From assembly GCA_021811505.1 (NCBI GenBank), contig JAJZOM010000285.1, positions 1 to 6,205 of the forward strand: 6,205 bases of DNA, read 5' to 3'. This document shows, in pieces, positions 1 through 5,980 of the stretch (within the stretch, counting starts at the first letter, position 1; each line of letters starts with the position of its first letter). Below the pieces are notes generated by a model, which was not told the origin of the DNA, did no database searches, and saw only the letters and a list, made by a program, of their open reading frames with translations. This DNA comes from Thermoplasmata archaeon. Its GTDB lineage: Archaea; Thermoplasmatota; Thermoplasmata; Thermoplasmatales; Thermoplasmataceae. Position numbers and translations under genes: made by a program.

Positions 1-2922
1 CTTTGCCTTCAACTCATTGAATGATGACCCGTTGCATGCATCCAGAAATTCAATCTCTGTCTCTTCCAATCTCACATCCTTTCGGAAAAGTGCGTAACAC
101 AAGTCATAATTTCTCCTTGAGGCCCACTGAACACCTCTTACAAACACCGATAGAAGCTCTTCAGCAGCCATCTTTTCCTCCATGAGATCTGTAATTGGAA
201 TTGACGAATAAGGAGCAGGGGAATTGAATCTTGACTTGAATGGATCAATGTACAGAAAGTGATCCATAAACAAATCGATATCCGTTGCTGAACCTATTTT
301 GGGGATCTTGTCGAGGAAATATCTCTCAGAAATCTTTGAGTCTTGAATCAGGAATCTGATCTCCTGGCCACCATACATCTTGTCTATAATCTTGCTTTGC
401 AACTCCCTCAAAAGCTTTGATCGGTCTTCCATGAGCACAATGTCAGATATTCCAGAAATGATGATGCCATGGCTGAACGGCGACGTATCTGATCTGTAGT
501 CGTTGATCTGGTACTTCTTCCTGTCGATCACCTCTTCAACATATTTCACGGCCCTTGGCACATCCATCATATCGTTGAAAATTTCGTTGAAAGTTTCCTT
601 GATTACCGGGAAATTATCAATCTCCTCCAGTGACCGGAGCAACTTGTCACTCCTTAATTGCTGTCTCGCAACGGAAATATCATATCCCTTGTATTTCCTG
701 AGAATCATCAAAGATCTGGAGGCACAGTGACGGAATCTCTGTTTGAATACTTCTGTGTTGGAGATGGAGCGTTTGACAAAATCCACGGTATTTTCCGCAT
801 TGAGTATATTTGTCATGGACTTCAGCGGAATTTTTTTTGGATAGGTGAGCATAAAACCATCGTCCGTTACTGTGACTCTTGTGCTGACGGAATATTTATT
901 TGAGATTGCCAGAGCGTAGGCCCTTGACAATGCATCGTTAAGTCTGCGCCCCAGAGGAATATGAAAAATTGCGTTGTAGTTTTCCTGATCATCCACGTAT
1001 CCTTCCACTAGCAGCTTTCTTTCTGTCGGAACTGAGAATTCCATCTGTGCCTTTATGTAAGATTTTAGGCTGTTGGCTCCGAATTCGTCCAGATGGTAGT
1101 CTTTCATAAGCCACTCGTCGACGTTCTCTCCAGCTTTAATTCGCTTCTCAGCCTCATCCCTGAATCTACCGATTAAAACCCCAAGATCGTAACTCCTGGG
1201 AAGAAGTTCGCCTGTCCATGAAGGAACTGTTGGTCTCATCCCGACCGCCTCCTTCACAATAACTCTGTTTCTGGAAGTTCTCAGGAACATGTAGGTTCTT
1301 GCACCTAGTACAAAAACATCTCCCGTCTTGAGCCTCTCCACGAACTTGTCACTCAACTGGCCGAGCTGTTTGCCCCGTTCATTGATAACATGAAAGTCAG
1401 ATTCGTCTGGAATAGTACCTATATTCATGAAGTAAATCATCCTGGAACTCTTCTTTTTTCCAAAGGTATTATTTTCGCGATCGTACCAAATCTTGCCATA
1501 TATCCCGCCGCTTTCCATGCTTCCAGACAGATAGTCAAGCGTTGAGACGTAATCCTCTCTGCTGAGGGTGCTGTATGAGTATGAACGGGTGATCATTTTG
1601 AATGCCTCGTCAACATCCCACTGCTTTTCGAGCGACATTCCCACCAGGACCTGTGCCAGTACATCCAGCGGGTTGCGCGGGATAACCACCTTGTCTATTT
1701 CTCTGTCATATGCAGCTTTTGTAAGAACTGCGCACTCCATAAGATCATCAAGATCAAAGATCACAAACCTTCCCTTGGAAAGTTCGTTAATTCCATGGCC
1801 GGATCTTCCAATTCTCTGCAGTCCCTTCGATACAGACTTAGGGCTGCCTATCTGCACAACCAGATCAATATATCCTATGTCAATGCCAAGTTCCAGGGAA
1901 GTCGATGTTATAACACATTTCAGTTCTCCCCTTTTGAGTTTGTTTTCCACATCGATTCTGGTCTCCTTGCCAAGAGAGGAGTGGTGGGCTTCAATACTCT
2001 CTATACCTCTGGCTTTCAGACGAATTGCCACATGTTCTGTCGAAGACCTGGTGTTTGTGAATATAAGCGTCGTTTTATGCGTCTCTATAAGTTCAGCCAA
2101 AATATCGTACATCTTGTCGTTTGCCACTTCAGAACTGGCCTGGGTGAGATCCTTGACGGGAGTGATCGTGCTAAGATCAAGGAATCTTTTTGTATCGACA
2201 TCGACAATCTGGAAAGGTCTCATCCTGTCCTCGGAAAAACCACAGAGGTAATTGCCGATAGTTTCCAGAGGTGCTTGAGTGGCAGAAAGGCCTATCCTGA
2301 CAAGACCATTTGTAAGACTTTCAAGTCTTTCCAGGTTTATGGAAAGAAGTGATCCACGCTTTGTAGCAGATACCTCATGAATTTCGTCGACAACAAGATA
2401 CCTGACGCTGGACAGTTTCTCCCTGAACTTCGGTGCAGACAGAACAAGTGAGAGTGATTCTGGTGTGGTGATAAAAATATGAGGCGGTTTCCGCAGCATC
2501 TTCTGCCTTTCGTTCTGTGGGGTATCGCCAGATCTCACAGCCACCCTTATCTTTGGAAACGGCTCGGTTTTGCTGTCAAGGATACTGTATATCTCTTCAA
2601 GCGGCGTTTTCAGATTTTTATCAATGTCATTTGCAAGTGCTTTGAGAGGACTGATATAAACACAGTAAATTTTATCCTCGAGTGTGCCTGATCTTGCCAT
2701 CAGGAACAGTTCGTTGATGATTGCAAGGAATCCTGTAAGGGTCTTTCCTGTTCCTGTCGGGCTTGAAACAAGAACGTTGTTCTTAGCATGAATCAATGGA
2801 ATAGCACGTCTCTGTGGTTCTGTGAGTGAGGTGTATTTCGAATTGAACCACTGTGCAATGACAGGATCAAGAAAGGGTAATTCATCTTCTACCCTGTAGA
2901 GTTGCTTTCCTGCAGTTTCCAT
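1..2922 (-). CDS. lhr: Lhr-type superfamily 2 DExH ATP-dependent helicase (3' end beyond window)
   Basis: I translated this frame by hand and found no stop across 974 codons; it leaves the window at its 3' end, so the C-terminus is missing. It has the superfamily 2 helicase motifs in order: a Q-like motif (TEPQRR, about residue 34), Walker A PTGTGKT (55-61), ISPLKAL (90-96), TTPESL (152-157), the DEIH box (179-182), SAT (213-215), LIFTNTRS (286-293), STSLELGIDIG (340-350) and QRIGRSGH (369-376). Beyond the two RecA domains come segments typical of Lhr: PSWTGELLPRS (567-577), RFRHCASRSLMILRKYKG (729-746) and PFSHGIIISGISDIVLMEDR (815-834). Family knowledge: Lhr proteins are 3'-5' helicases or translocases acting on DNA and DNA-RNA hybrids, linked to repair and possibly RNA metabolism. 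ATG at 2922 is the first usable start after an in-frame stop near 3028, and a TATA box lies about 32 nt upstream. About 140 residues follow the last recognised Lhr block. The family is secure; the substrate is not. Confidence 0.93.
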   Translation of the reverse strand, partial: METAGKQLYRVEDELPFLDPVIAQWFNSKYTSLTEPQRRAIPLIHAKNNVLVSSPTGTGKTLTGFLAIINELFLMARSGTLEDKIYCVYISPLKALANDIDKNLKTPLEEIYSILDSKTEPFPKIRVAVRSGDTPQNERQKMLRKPPHIFITTPESLSLVLSAPKFREKLSSVRYLVVDEIHEVSATKRGSLLSINLERLESLTNGLVRIGLSATQAPLETIGNYLCGFSEDRMRPFQIVDVDTKRFLDLSTITPVKDLTQASSEVANDKMYDILAELIETHKTTLIFTNTRSSTEHVAIRLKARGIESIEAHHSSLGKETRIDVENKLKRGELKCVITSTSLELGIDIGYIDLVVQIGSPKSVSKGLQRIGRSGHGINELSKGRFVIFDLDDLMECAVLTKAAYDREIDKVVIPRNPLDVLAQVLVGMSLEKQWDVDEAFKMITRSYSYSTLSREDYVSTLDYLSGSMESGGIYGKIWYDRENNTFGKKKSSRMIYFMNIGTIPDESDFHVINERGKQLGQLSDKFVERLKTGDVFVLGARTYMFLRTSRNRVIVKEAVGMRPTVPSWTGELLPRSYDLGVLIGRFRDEAEKRIKAGENVDEWLMKDYHLDEFGANSLKSYIKAQMEFSVPTERKLLVEGYVDDQENYNAIFHIPLGRRLNDALSRAYALAISNKYSVSTRVTVTDDGFMLTYPKKIPLKSMTNILNAENTVDFVKRSISNTEVFKQRFRHCASRSLMILRKYKGYDISVARQQLRSDKLLRSLEEIDNFPVIKETFNEIFNDMMDVPRAVKYVEEVIDRKKYQINDYRSDTSPFSHGIIISGISDIVLMEDRSKLLRELQSKIIDKMYGGQEIRFLIQDSKISERYFLDKIPKIGSATDIDLFMDHFLYIDPFKSRFNSPAPYSSIPITDLMEEKMAAEELLSVFVRGVQWASRRNYDLCYALFRKDVRLEETEIEFLDACNGSSFNELKAK

Positions 2923-2946
2923 TTTTTTTAATCTGAGTCTTAGTCT

Positions 2947-2960
2947 ATTTTTATATATAA
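2947..2960 (-). promoter_or_regulatory. TATA-box promoter of the lhr helicase gene
   Basis: On the minus strand the sequence reads TTATATATAAAAAT, a strong match to the archaeal TATA box. Its centre is about 32-34 nt upstream of the lhr ATG. Archaeal initiation usually lies about 22-27 nt downstream of the box centre, which puts the transcript start a few bases before the ATG and implies a leaderless or very short-leader mRNA. No Shine-Dalgarno site is visible; the ATG is preceded by a run of A. The core TTATATATAA is a perfect palindrome, but nothing on the plus strand needs it. The flank upstream of the box (CACAATTG) is not a purine-rich BRE. The promoter suggests lhr can be transcribed separately from DUF763. 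This is inference from sequence only. Confidence 0.7.
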
Positions 2961-3007
2961 CAATTGTGTAACTGCCTTTGTCCGGAAACCATTTATTGTA
3001 AGCGCAT

Positions 3008-4111
3008 TTATGATGAATGGGATGTTTTCAGGTAGCTTATTCTCGATAGGTTTTTGGCTATAAGATCCAGGTCTCTGTTTTCGTGTTTAAGATTACCAAG
3101 TACCTCATTGTAAAATTCTATGCACCGGTCATAATCAGCGTAGTTTACGGGTTTTGGTATACCATCTTTTCCACCAAGCGCGAACGAAAATTTCACCGGA
3201 TCAGCATATGATGGTGCGTCACCATACACAATCTCTGCAAGGTAAGAAATTGCCCTGATGGTGGATTTACCAACGCCCGGGATCGAAATGAGTTGGGTAA
3301 AATTTTCAGGAGAATACTCATAAACGCTCCTGAGTTTTTTCCAGTTTACCCTGACATTCAGATCCAGGATTTTTCTGTCTAGATTGAAATTATCCAGGGT
3401 CCGCTGCCCTCCATAACCAAACCTGTTGACCAGATTATCAGTTCTTTCAGCGGCTATTTCAACCATTGATCTGCGATTTTCCTCACTCCTGGCGGTGGAA
3501 AGATCCAGAACCCTCGGCTCTATTTTCTCTGCTGATAAACCGTTCCTGGAATCATTCAAGAGGTCGGTTGATTTGTCATATATCCAGTGATATCTTCTGG
3601 CCATCCTTTCAATTCCATTCATTCCCTGCTGTACAATGGACCATCTCTCTTTATAGTCGGATATGATAAATTGCATGTACAGGTCAAAACCATCCTGCAA
3701 CAGGTTCTGGTCAACCCTGGCGATTGATTTAGCCTTTGCTTTGAGCGAAAGAGCATACTGATCGCTTACAGTTCCGGAGTTTACAAGTGTCCGCATCTCC
3801 TCCGAAAGAGCAGACATCTTCTCTCCTTTGCCTCCAAGAACAACCACTTCCCCTGGATTTTTTAAAAAATATTCCTTCAGTGCTCCCATTGTTGTCGTGG
3901 TTGTGCCGCTTGAGTTCCAGTCAAAACCTATCGCAAGAGAAAGGGAGTGAAACCAGAATGGATCGGATATTTTTTCTATTAGTGTGTGGGTTCCAAACTT
4001 CTCTATTATAAGACTGGAAAGAACACCACCAAGGGTGACCATTCTCTTGAAAAGATATGGTGGAGGATGGCCGAAGTGGAGCGGAAGAATCGAGGAACCG
4101 GATTTTCCCAT
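3008..4111 (-). CDS. DUF763 family protein, uncharacterised, with helix-hairpin-helix-like segment
   Basis: The 367 residues match the DUF763 family (Pfam PF05559 as I recall it) over the whole length, and the size is normal for the family. Landmarks are LPLHFGHPPPYLFKRM near the N-terminus (9-24), DPFWF (50-54), GFDWNSSGTTTTT (62-74), GGKGEK (93-98), the strongly conserved VQQGMN (160-165) and ARRYHW (171-176), a helix-hairpin-helix-like SIPGVGKSTIRAI (276-288) and a late FSFALGGKDGIPKPV (308-322). No signal peptide or membrane segment is apparent, so it is probably cytoplasmic. The hairpin segment suggests contact with DNA or RNA, but I know of no established activity and assign none. ATG at 4111 is chosen because the family's N-terminal block begins within ten residues of it. 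It lies 24 nt after rps27ae. No Shine-Dalgarno site is seen, only a weak AT-rich stretch (AATTACATTAAA), so it may be read through from the ribosomal cluster or start alone. Family assignment is confident; function unknown. Confidence 0.9.
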   Translation of the reverse strand: MGKSGSSILPLHFGHPPPYLFKRMVTLGGVLSSLIIEKFGTHTLIEKISDPFWFHSLSLAIGFDWNSSGTTTTTMGALKEYFLKNPGEVVVLGGKGEKMSALSEEMRTLVNSGTVSDQYALSLKAKAKSIARVDQNLLQDGFDLYMQFIISDYKERWSIVQQGMNGIERMARRYHWIYDKSTDLLNDSRNGLSAEKIEPRVLDLSTARSEENRRSMVEIAAERTDNLVNRFGYGGQRTLDNFNLDRKILDLNVRVNWKKLRSVYEYSPENFTQLISIPGVGKSTIRAISYLAEIVYGDAPSYADPVKFSFALGGKDGIPKPVNYADYDRCIEFYNEVLGNLKHENRDLDLIAKNLSRISYLKTSHSS

Positions 4112-4135
4112 TGGGTGATAAAGTGTTTAATGTAA

Positions 4136-4318
4136 TTACTGTTTTTGTTTTTTCTCAGGCGATTTCTCTTTCTTCTTGAATTCAGTGTATCCGCACTTTC
4201 CGCATGTATAACGGTCCTCGTGTTCAGCAAGGAAAACTCCGGGTCCACATTTTGGGCAGAATCTCCTCTGTCTGATCAGCTTATCATTCTCAACCTTGTA
4301 TATTTCTCTCTTCATCAT
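4136..4318 (-). CDS. rps27ae: 30S ribosomal protein S27ae (zinc ribbon)
   Basis: This 60-residue basic protein matches archaeal S27ae, a small-subunit ribosomal protein shared with eukaryotes, where it is fused to ubiquitin. The zinc ribbon is complete: Cys21-x2-Cys24 (CPKC) and Cys39-x2-Cys42 (CGKC), separated by 14 residues. A lysine-rich tail follows (about 48-60), as expected for rRNA contact. The gene opens with two consecutive ATG codons (4318 and 4315), either of which could serve. The first lies only 2 nt after the rps24e stop, so translation is probably coupled to that gene; an AAGG about 11 nt upstream is at best a weak Shine-Dalgarno site. It is the last gene of the tight cluster that begins with rpoE1. 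Length, motif spacing and neighbours all agree. Confidence 0.96.
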   Translation of the reverse strand: MMKREIYKVENDKLIRQRRFCPKCGPGVFLAEHEDRYTCGKCGYTEFKKKEKSPEKKQKQ

Positions 4319-4320
4319 CT

Positions 4321-4620
4321 TTATTCAGCCTTCTTTTCCTTCAGACCGTTTCTTAACAGTTCATAGTCGGGCTCGAACAGCATTGCGCTTTCCTTGTCCG
4401 CATATACCTTTGAGTAGCCAGTTGCTTCGTTTCTTCCGGTCTCCTGTTTAATTGAATCCACTATTACAAGTTCTTTCTTAGATCCAGTGTTCTTGGCAAT
4501 AAGATCCCTTACAATATCTCTCTTGGGTGTTCCAGCTTTATCGAAAGTGATCGTGAATCTTATCTCCTTTCTCTTTAGGAGCTTGTTTTCTTTCGTCTCT
4601 TCTATCTTTATGTCTACCAT
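4321..4620 (-). CDS. rps24e: 30S ribosomal protein S24e
   Basis: This 99-residue protein matches archaeal and eukaryotic S24e, a small-subunit ribosomal protein with no bacterial counterpart. Recognisable parts are the opening strands with [16 protein letters not shown] (12-27), the [13 protein letters not shown] segment (31-43), the [28 protein letters not shown] core (48-75) and the [10 protein letters not shown] helix (83-92). Length is normal for archaea. Its ATG lies inside the end of the preceding dephospho-CoA kinase gene: the bases ATGGTAG contain both the S24e start and the kinase stop, a 7-nt overlap that suggests translational coupling. An AAGGT stretch 3 nt before the ATG could act as a Shine-Dalgarno element. 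The order S24e then S27ae is common in archaea and supports the call. Confidence 0.96.
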   Translation of the reverse strand: MVDIKIEETKENKLLKRKEIRFTITFDKAGTPKRDIVRDLIAKNTGSKKELVIVDSIKQETGRNEATGYSKVYADKESAMLFEPDYELLRNGLKEKKAE

Positions 4621-5120
4621 ATTACCTTCATCCTCTTCATCAGATCAATTGTATATTCTTTGATTCTGTCATCGATCTCTATGCAAGCAATACCAATATC
4701 TGGCACGCCGTATGTCACGAGTGTATTTTGATCTGCATAAAAAATTATTGGTATTACACTGAGGTCCTCTTCACCATTTACCTCAATTCTGGTTTTCCTT
4801 CCGCTGGACAAAGCTGATCTTATCCCCTCCATCAGTTCATAGGTTATGTAACCAGGCGGATTGTCAATCAGCAATGAACCCGGCTCATGCTTAAAAGTCC
4901 CGTTTGAAACCCTCTTAGTCTTAAGATCAACTACCTCAAGCAAGAGGTCGATCCCTTTTCTCTTCAGGACTTCTGTAGTTACATCTCCAACTACCACAAT
5001 TTTTTTCCTTGAAGAATAAGCAGCTATTTCATCCACAGTGCAAATCCTGTGTTTAACAGATGCAATCTCGTTTCTTATATTCAGGTCAATAAAAAGCTTA
5101 CTGCCTGACTTTAATTGCAT
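4614..5120 (-). CDS. GTP-dependent dephospho-CoA kinase (DUF359 family)
   Basis: The 168 residues match the DUF359 family, shown in Thermococcus to be the archaeal GTP-dependent dephospho-CoA kinase. It phosphorylates the ribose 3'-hydroxyl of dephospho-CoA, the final step of coenzyme A synthesis, and is unrelated in sequence to bacterial CoaE. Family blocks visible in order are VVGDVTTE (43-50), VDLKTKR (64-70), the Asn-Pro-Pro-Gly turn NPPGYIT (87-93), VNGEEDLSVIP (114-124) and TYGVPDIGI (136-144). The acidic GEEDL block is the most diagnostic and probably belongs to the active site. The protein should be cytosolic. The chosen ATG lies inside spt4, a 23-nt overlap. No later Met occurs before residue 97, and an AGGT lies 4 nt before the ATG. 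The first 30 residues look divergent from the family. It sits between spt4 and rps24e, its usual archaeal position. The assignment is by homology only. Confidence 0.9.
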   Translation of the reverse strand: MQLKSGSKLFIDLNIRNEIASVKHRICTVDEIAAYSSRKKIVVVGDVTTEVLKRKGIDLLLEVVDLKTKRVSNGTFKHEPGSLLIDNPPGYITYELMEGIRSALSSGRKTRIEVNGEEDLSVIPIIFYADQNTLVTYGVPDIGIACIEIDDRIKEYTIDLMKRMKVIW

Positions 5121-5292
5121 ATTTACCTGGTTCGGTAATGCCGCTGGATTTTGCCAGCAGTGAATGTGCCGGTTCGTTCACCATTAAAAATCCAAACCAC
5201 TCCTCGGTGGTTTTCTCTTCCGGATGGTATATGCAGTTCTTGTCAACGGTCAGTCTTTTGCATTTCTTGCAGGCTCTATAAATCTGTTTCAA
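5098..5292 (-). CDS. spt4: Transcription elongation factor Spt4 (RpoE2), TTG start
   Basis: This 64-residue protein matches archaeal Spt4, the small zinc protein that binds the NGN domain of Spt5 and helps RNA polymerase stay on the template. It has the N-terminal ACKKCKRLT knuckle (7-15), the EEWFG segment (30-34), an ALLAK-like helix (residues 42-48, SLLAK) and the family's typical ending PGKYAIKVR (55-63). The start is TTG at 5292: an in-frame TGA lies 9 nt upstream, no ATG occurs before residue 37, and the Cys pair must be included. A good Shine-Dalgarno site lies 6 nt before the TTG. The fourth zinc ligand is unusual: Cys8, Cys11 and Cys20 are followed by His23 (CIYH) where most homologues have Cys. 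rpoE1 ends 12 nt upstream, and the next gene starts inside this one. Confidence 0.94.
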   Translation of the reverse strand: MKQIYRACKKCKRLTVDKNCIYHPEEKTTEEWFGFLMVNEPAHSLLAKSSGITEPGKYAIKVRQ

Positions 5293-5298
5293 TGGAAG

Positions 5299-5306
5299 TC
5301 ACCCCT
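5299..5306 (-). promoter_or_regulatory. Shine-Dalgarno site for the TTG start of spt4
   Basis: On the minus strand the bases AGGGGTGA lie between the rpoE1 stop and the spt4 TTG. They match the archaeal Shine-Dalgarno consensus AGGAGGTGA with one base missing, and GGTGA is complementary to the 16S 3' end. The spacer to TTG is 6 nt. The site overlaps the last two bases of the rpoE1 stop TAG and contains the TGA that closes the spt4 frame upstream, so it both supports the TTG and rules out a longer start. Confidence 0.75.
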
Positions 5307-5880
5307 ATGCCTCGTTCTTCTTCTGGACCAGCCACTCTAATTTGCCCAGTCCCGTTTGTTTCATCGTCAATCCAATCTTGCTGTCTTCAAGAGACGAAGA
5401 GGAAAGATTCATTGCAACAATTCTCACTCTGACCTTGTCATTGATCTTCAGGTCACGTTTTGTATCCTTACCTATAAATCTCTGGTTGTTAAGATCCAGA
5501 TCTATTCTATCATCCATAATTTGACTGATGTGCAGCAACCCATCAAATGGCCCGAATCTCACGAATGCACCAAATTTCTGTACAGAGACGACAATTCCTT
5601 CCACTACCTCCTGTAAATTAGGTTCATAACCCAGGGCCTTGTAATGAATGGTTTGATAAACTCCCCCGTCACCGTGAACAATGCTCCCTTCACCTACCAT
5701 GCTGATCTCCGTGACGGAGACTATGAAACATTTTTTGACGCTCGACGAATCATCCACAACATCAAGGAGTTTACCCTCTATTGACGATTTTGCAACATCC
5801 AACACTGAACTTTCATAATCACCCGATAATTTGTCAGGCGGAACCCTTGCAATATAATCGTCCTCTACTATAACGTACAT
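5305..5880 (-). CDS. rpoE1: DNA-directed RNA polymerase subunit Rpo7 (RpoE1), S1 domain
   Basis: This 191-residue protein matches archaeal Rpo7, homologue of eukaryotic Rpb7. With Rpo4 it forms the polymerase stalk, which helps open complex formation and binds emerging RNA. The N-terminal tip domain (about 1-80) includes the conserved IARVPP (10-15) and a GDGGVYQTIHYKALGYEP stretch (70-87). The C-terminal S1 RNA-binding domain runs from about residue 87 to 175, with EGIVVSVQKFGAFVRFGPFDG (94-114) and LLHISQI (115-121) as the signature. Length is normal. ATG at 5880 is chosen because the family starts at this Met-Tyr and a TATA box lies about 29 nt upstream, giving a leaderless message. It heads the cluster: spt4 follows after 12 nt. 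Nothing is truncated or missing. Confidence 0.96.
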   Translation of the reverse strand: MYVIVEDDYIARVPPDKLSGDYESSVLDVAKSSIEGKLLDVVDDSSSVKKCFIVSVTEISMVGEGSIVHGDGGVYQTIHYKALGYEPNLQEVVEGIVVSVQKFGAFVRFGPFDGLLHISQIMDDRIDLDLNNQRFIGKDTKRDLKINDKVRVRIVAMNLSSSSLEDSKIGLTMKQTGLGKLEWLVQKKNEA

Positions 5881-5905
5881 TTTTACCGTTTATGCGTTTG
5901 TGCCT

Positions 5906-5919
5906 TATATTAATTTCTT
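5906..5919 (-). promoter_or_regulatory. Promoter (BRE plus TATA box) of the rpoE1-spt4-rps24e-rps27ae cluster
   Basis: On the minus strand a purine-rich AAGAAA (5919-5914) is followed directly by TTAATATA (5913-5906). This is the expected arrangement of a TFB recognition element and a TATA box. The box centre is about 29 nt upstream of the rpoE1 ATG, so transcription should start only a few bases before it and the message would be leaderless; no Shine-Dalgarno site precedes the ATG. No other clear promoter is visible before the DUF763 gene, so this one probably drives all five downstream genes. This is a prediction from sequence. Confidence 0.65.
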
Positions 5920-5927
5920 AAGAATAA

Positions 5928-5980
5928 AGCGACTGACCGCAGTTTGAGAATAGCGGCCTTTTCAAAGGCATGAAATCGCT
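5928..5980. other. Nested inverted repeats that could fold as a three-way junction
   Basis: An outer pair AGCGA (5928-5932) and TCGCT (5976-5980) encloses two adjacent hairpins. The first is CCGC (5937-5940) with GCGG (5953-5956) and a 12-base loop. The second is the near-perfect palindrome CCTTTTCAAAGG (5957-5968). The hairpins abut and could stack. The segment lies just upstream of the rpoE1 promoter and outside its predicted transcript, so it would need another transcript, or act as DNA. Stems are only 4-6 bp, so chance is a real possibility. I find no tRNA, box C/D or other known RNA signature. Confidence 0.25.

Noticed and set aside
503..903. Two overlapping plus-strand frames of 75 and 81 residues
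   Set aside because: They are antisense shadows of the conserved Lhr C-terminal region (RFRHCASRSLMILRKYKG) and have no domain of their own.
1568..2352. Long plus-strand frames of 227 and 185 residues
   Set aside because: They lie antisense to the helicase motif region of lhr, are Ser/Cys/Arg-rich with no recognisable domain, and the minus frame here contains the DEIH, SAT and QRIGRSGH motifs.
4006..4248. Minus-strand 80-residue frame across the rps27ae-DUF763 junction
   Set aside because: It overlaps the zinc-ribbon coding part of rps27ae and the conserved N-terminus of DUF763 in another frame, and its product is featureless.
5151..5616. Plus-strand frames of 60-93 residues opposite rpoE1 and spt4
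   Set aside because: They are antisense to well-conserved Rpo7 and Spt4 sequence and show no family resemblance or promoter.
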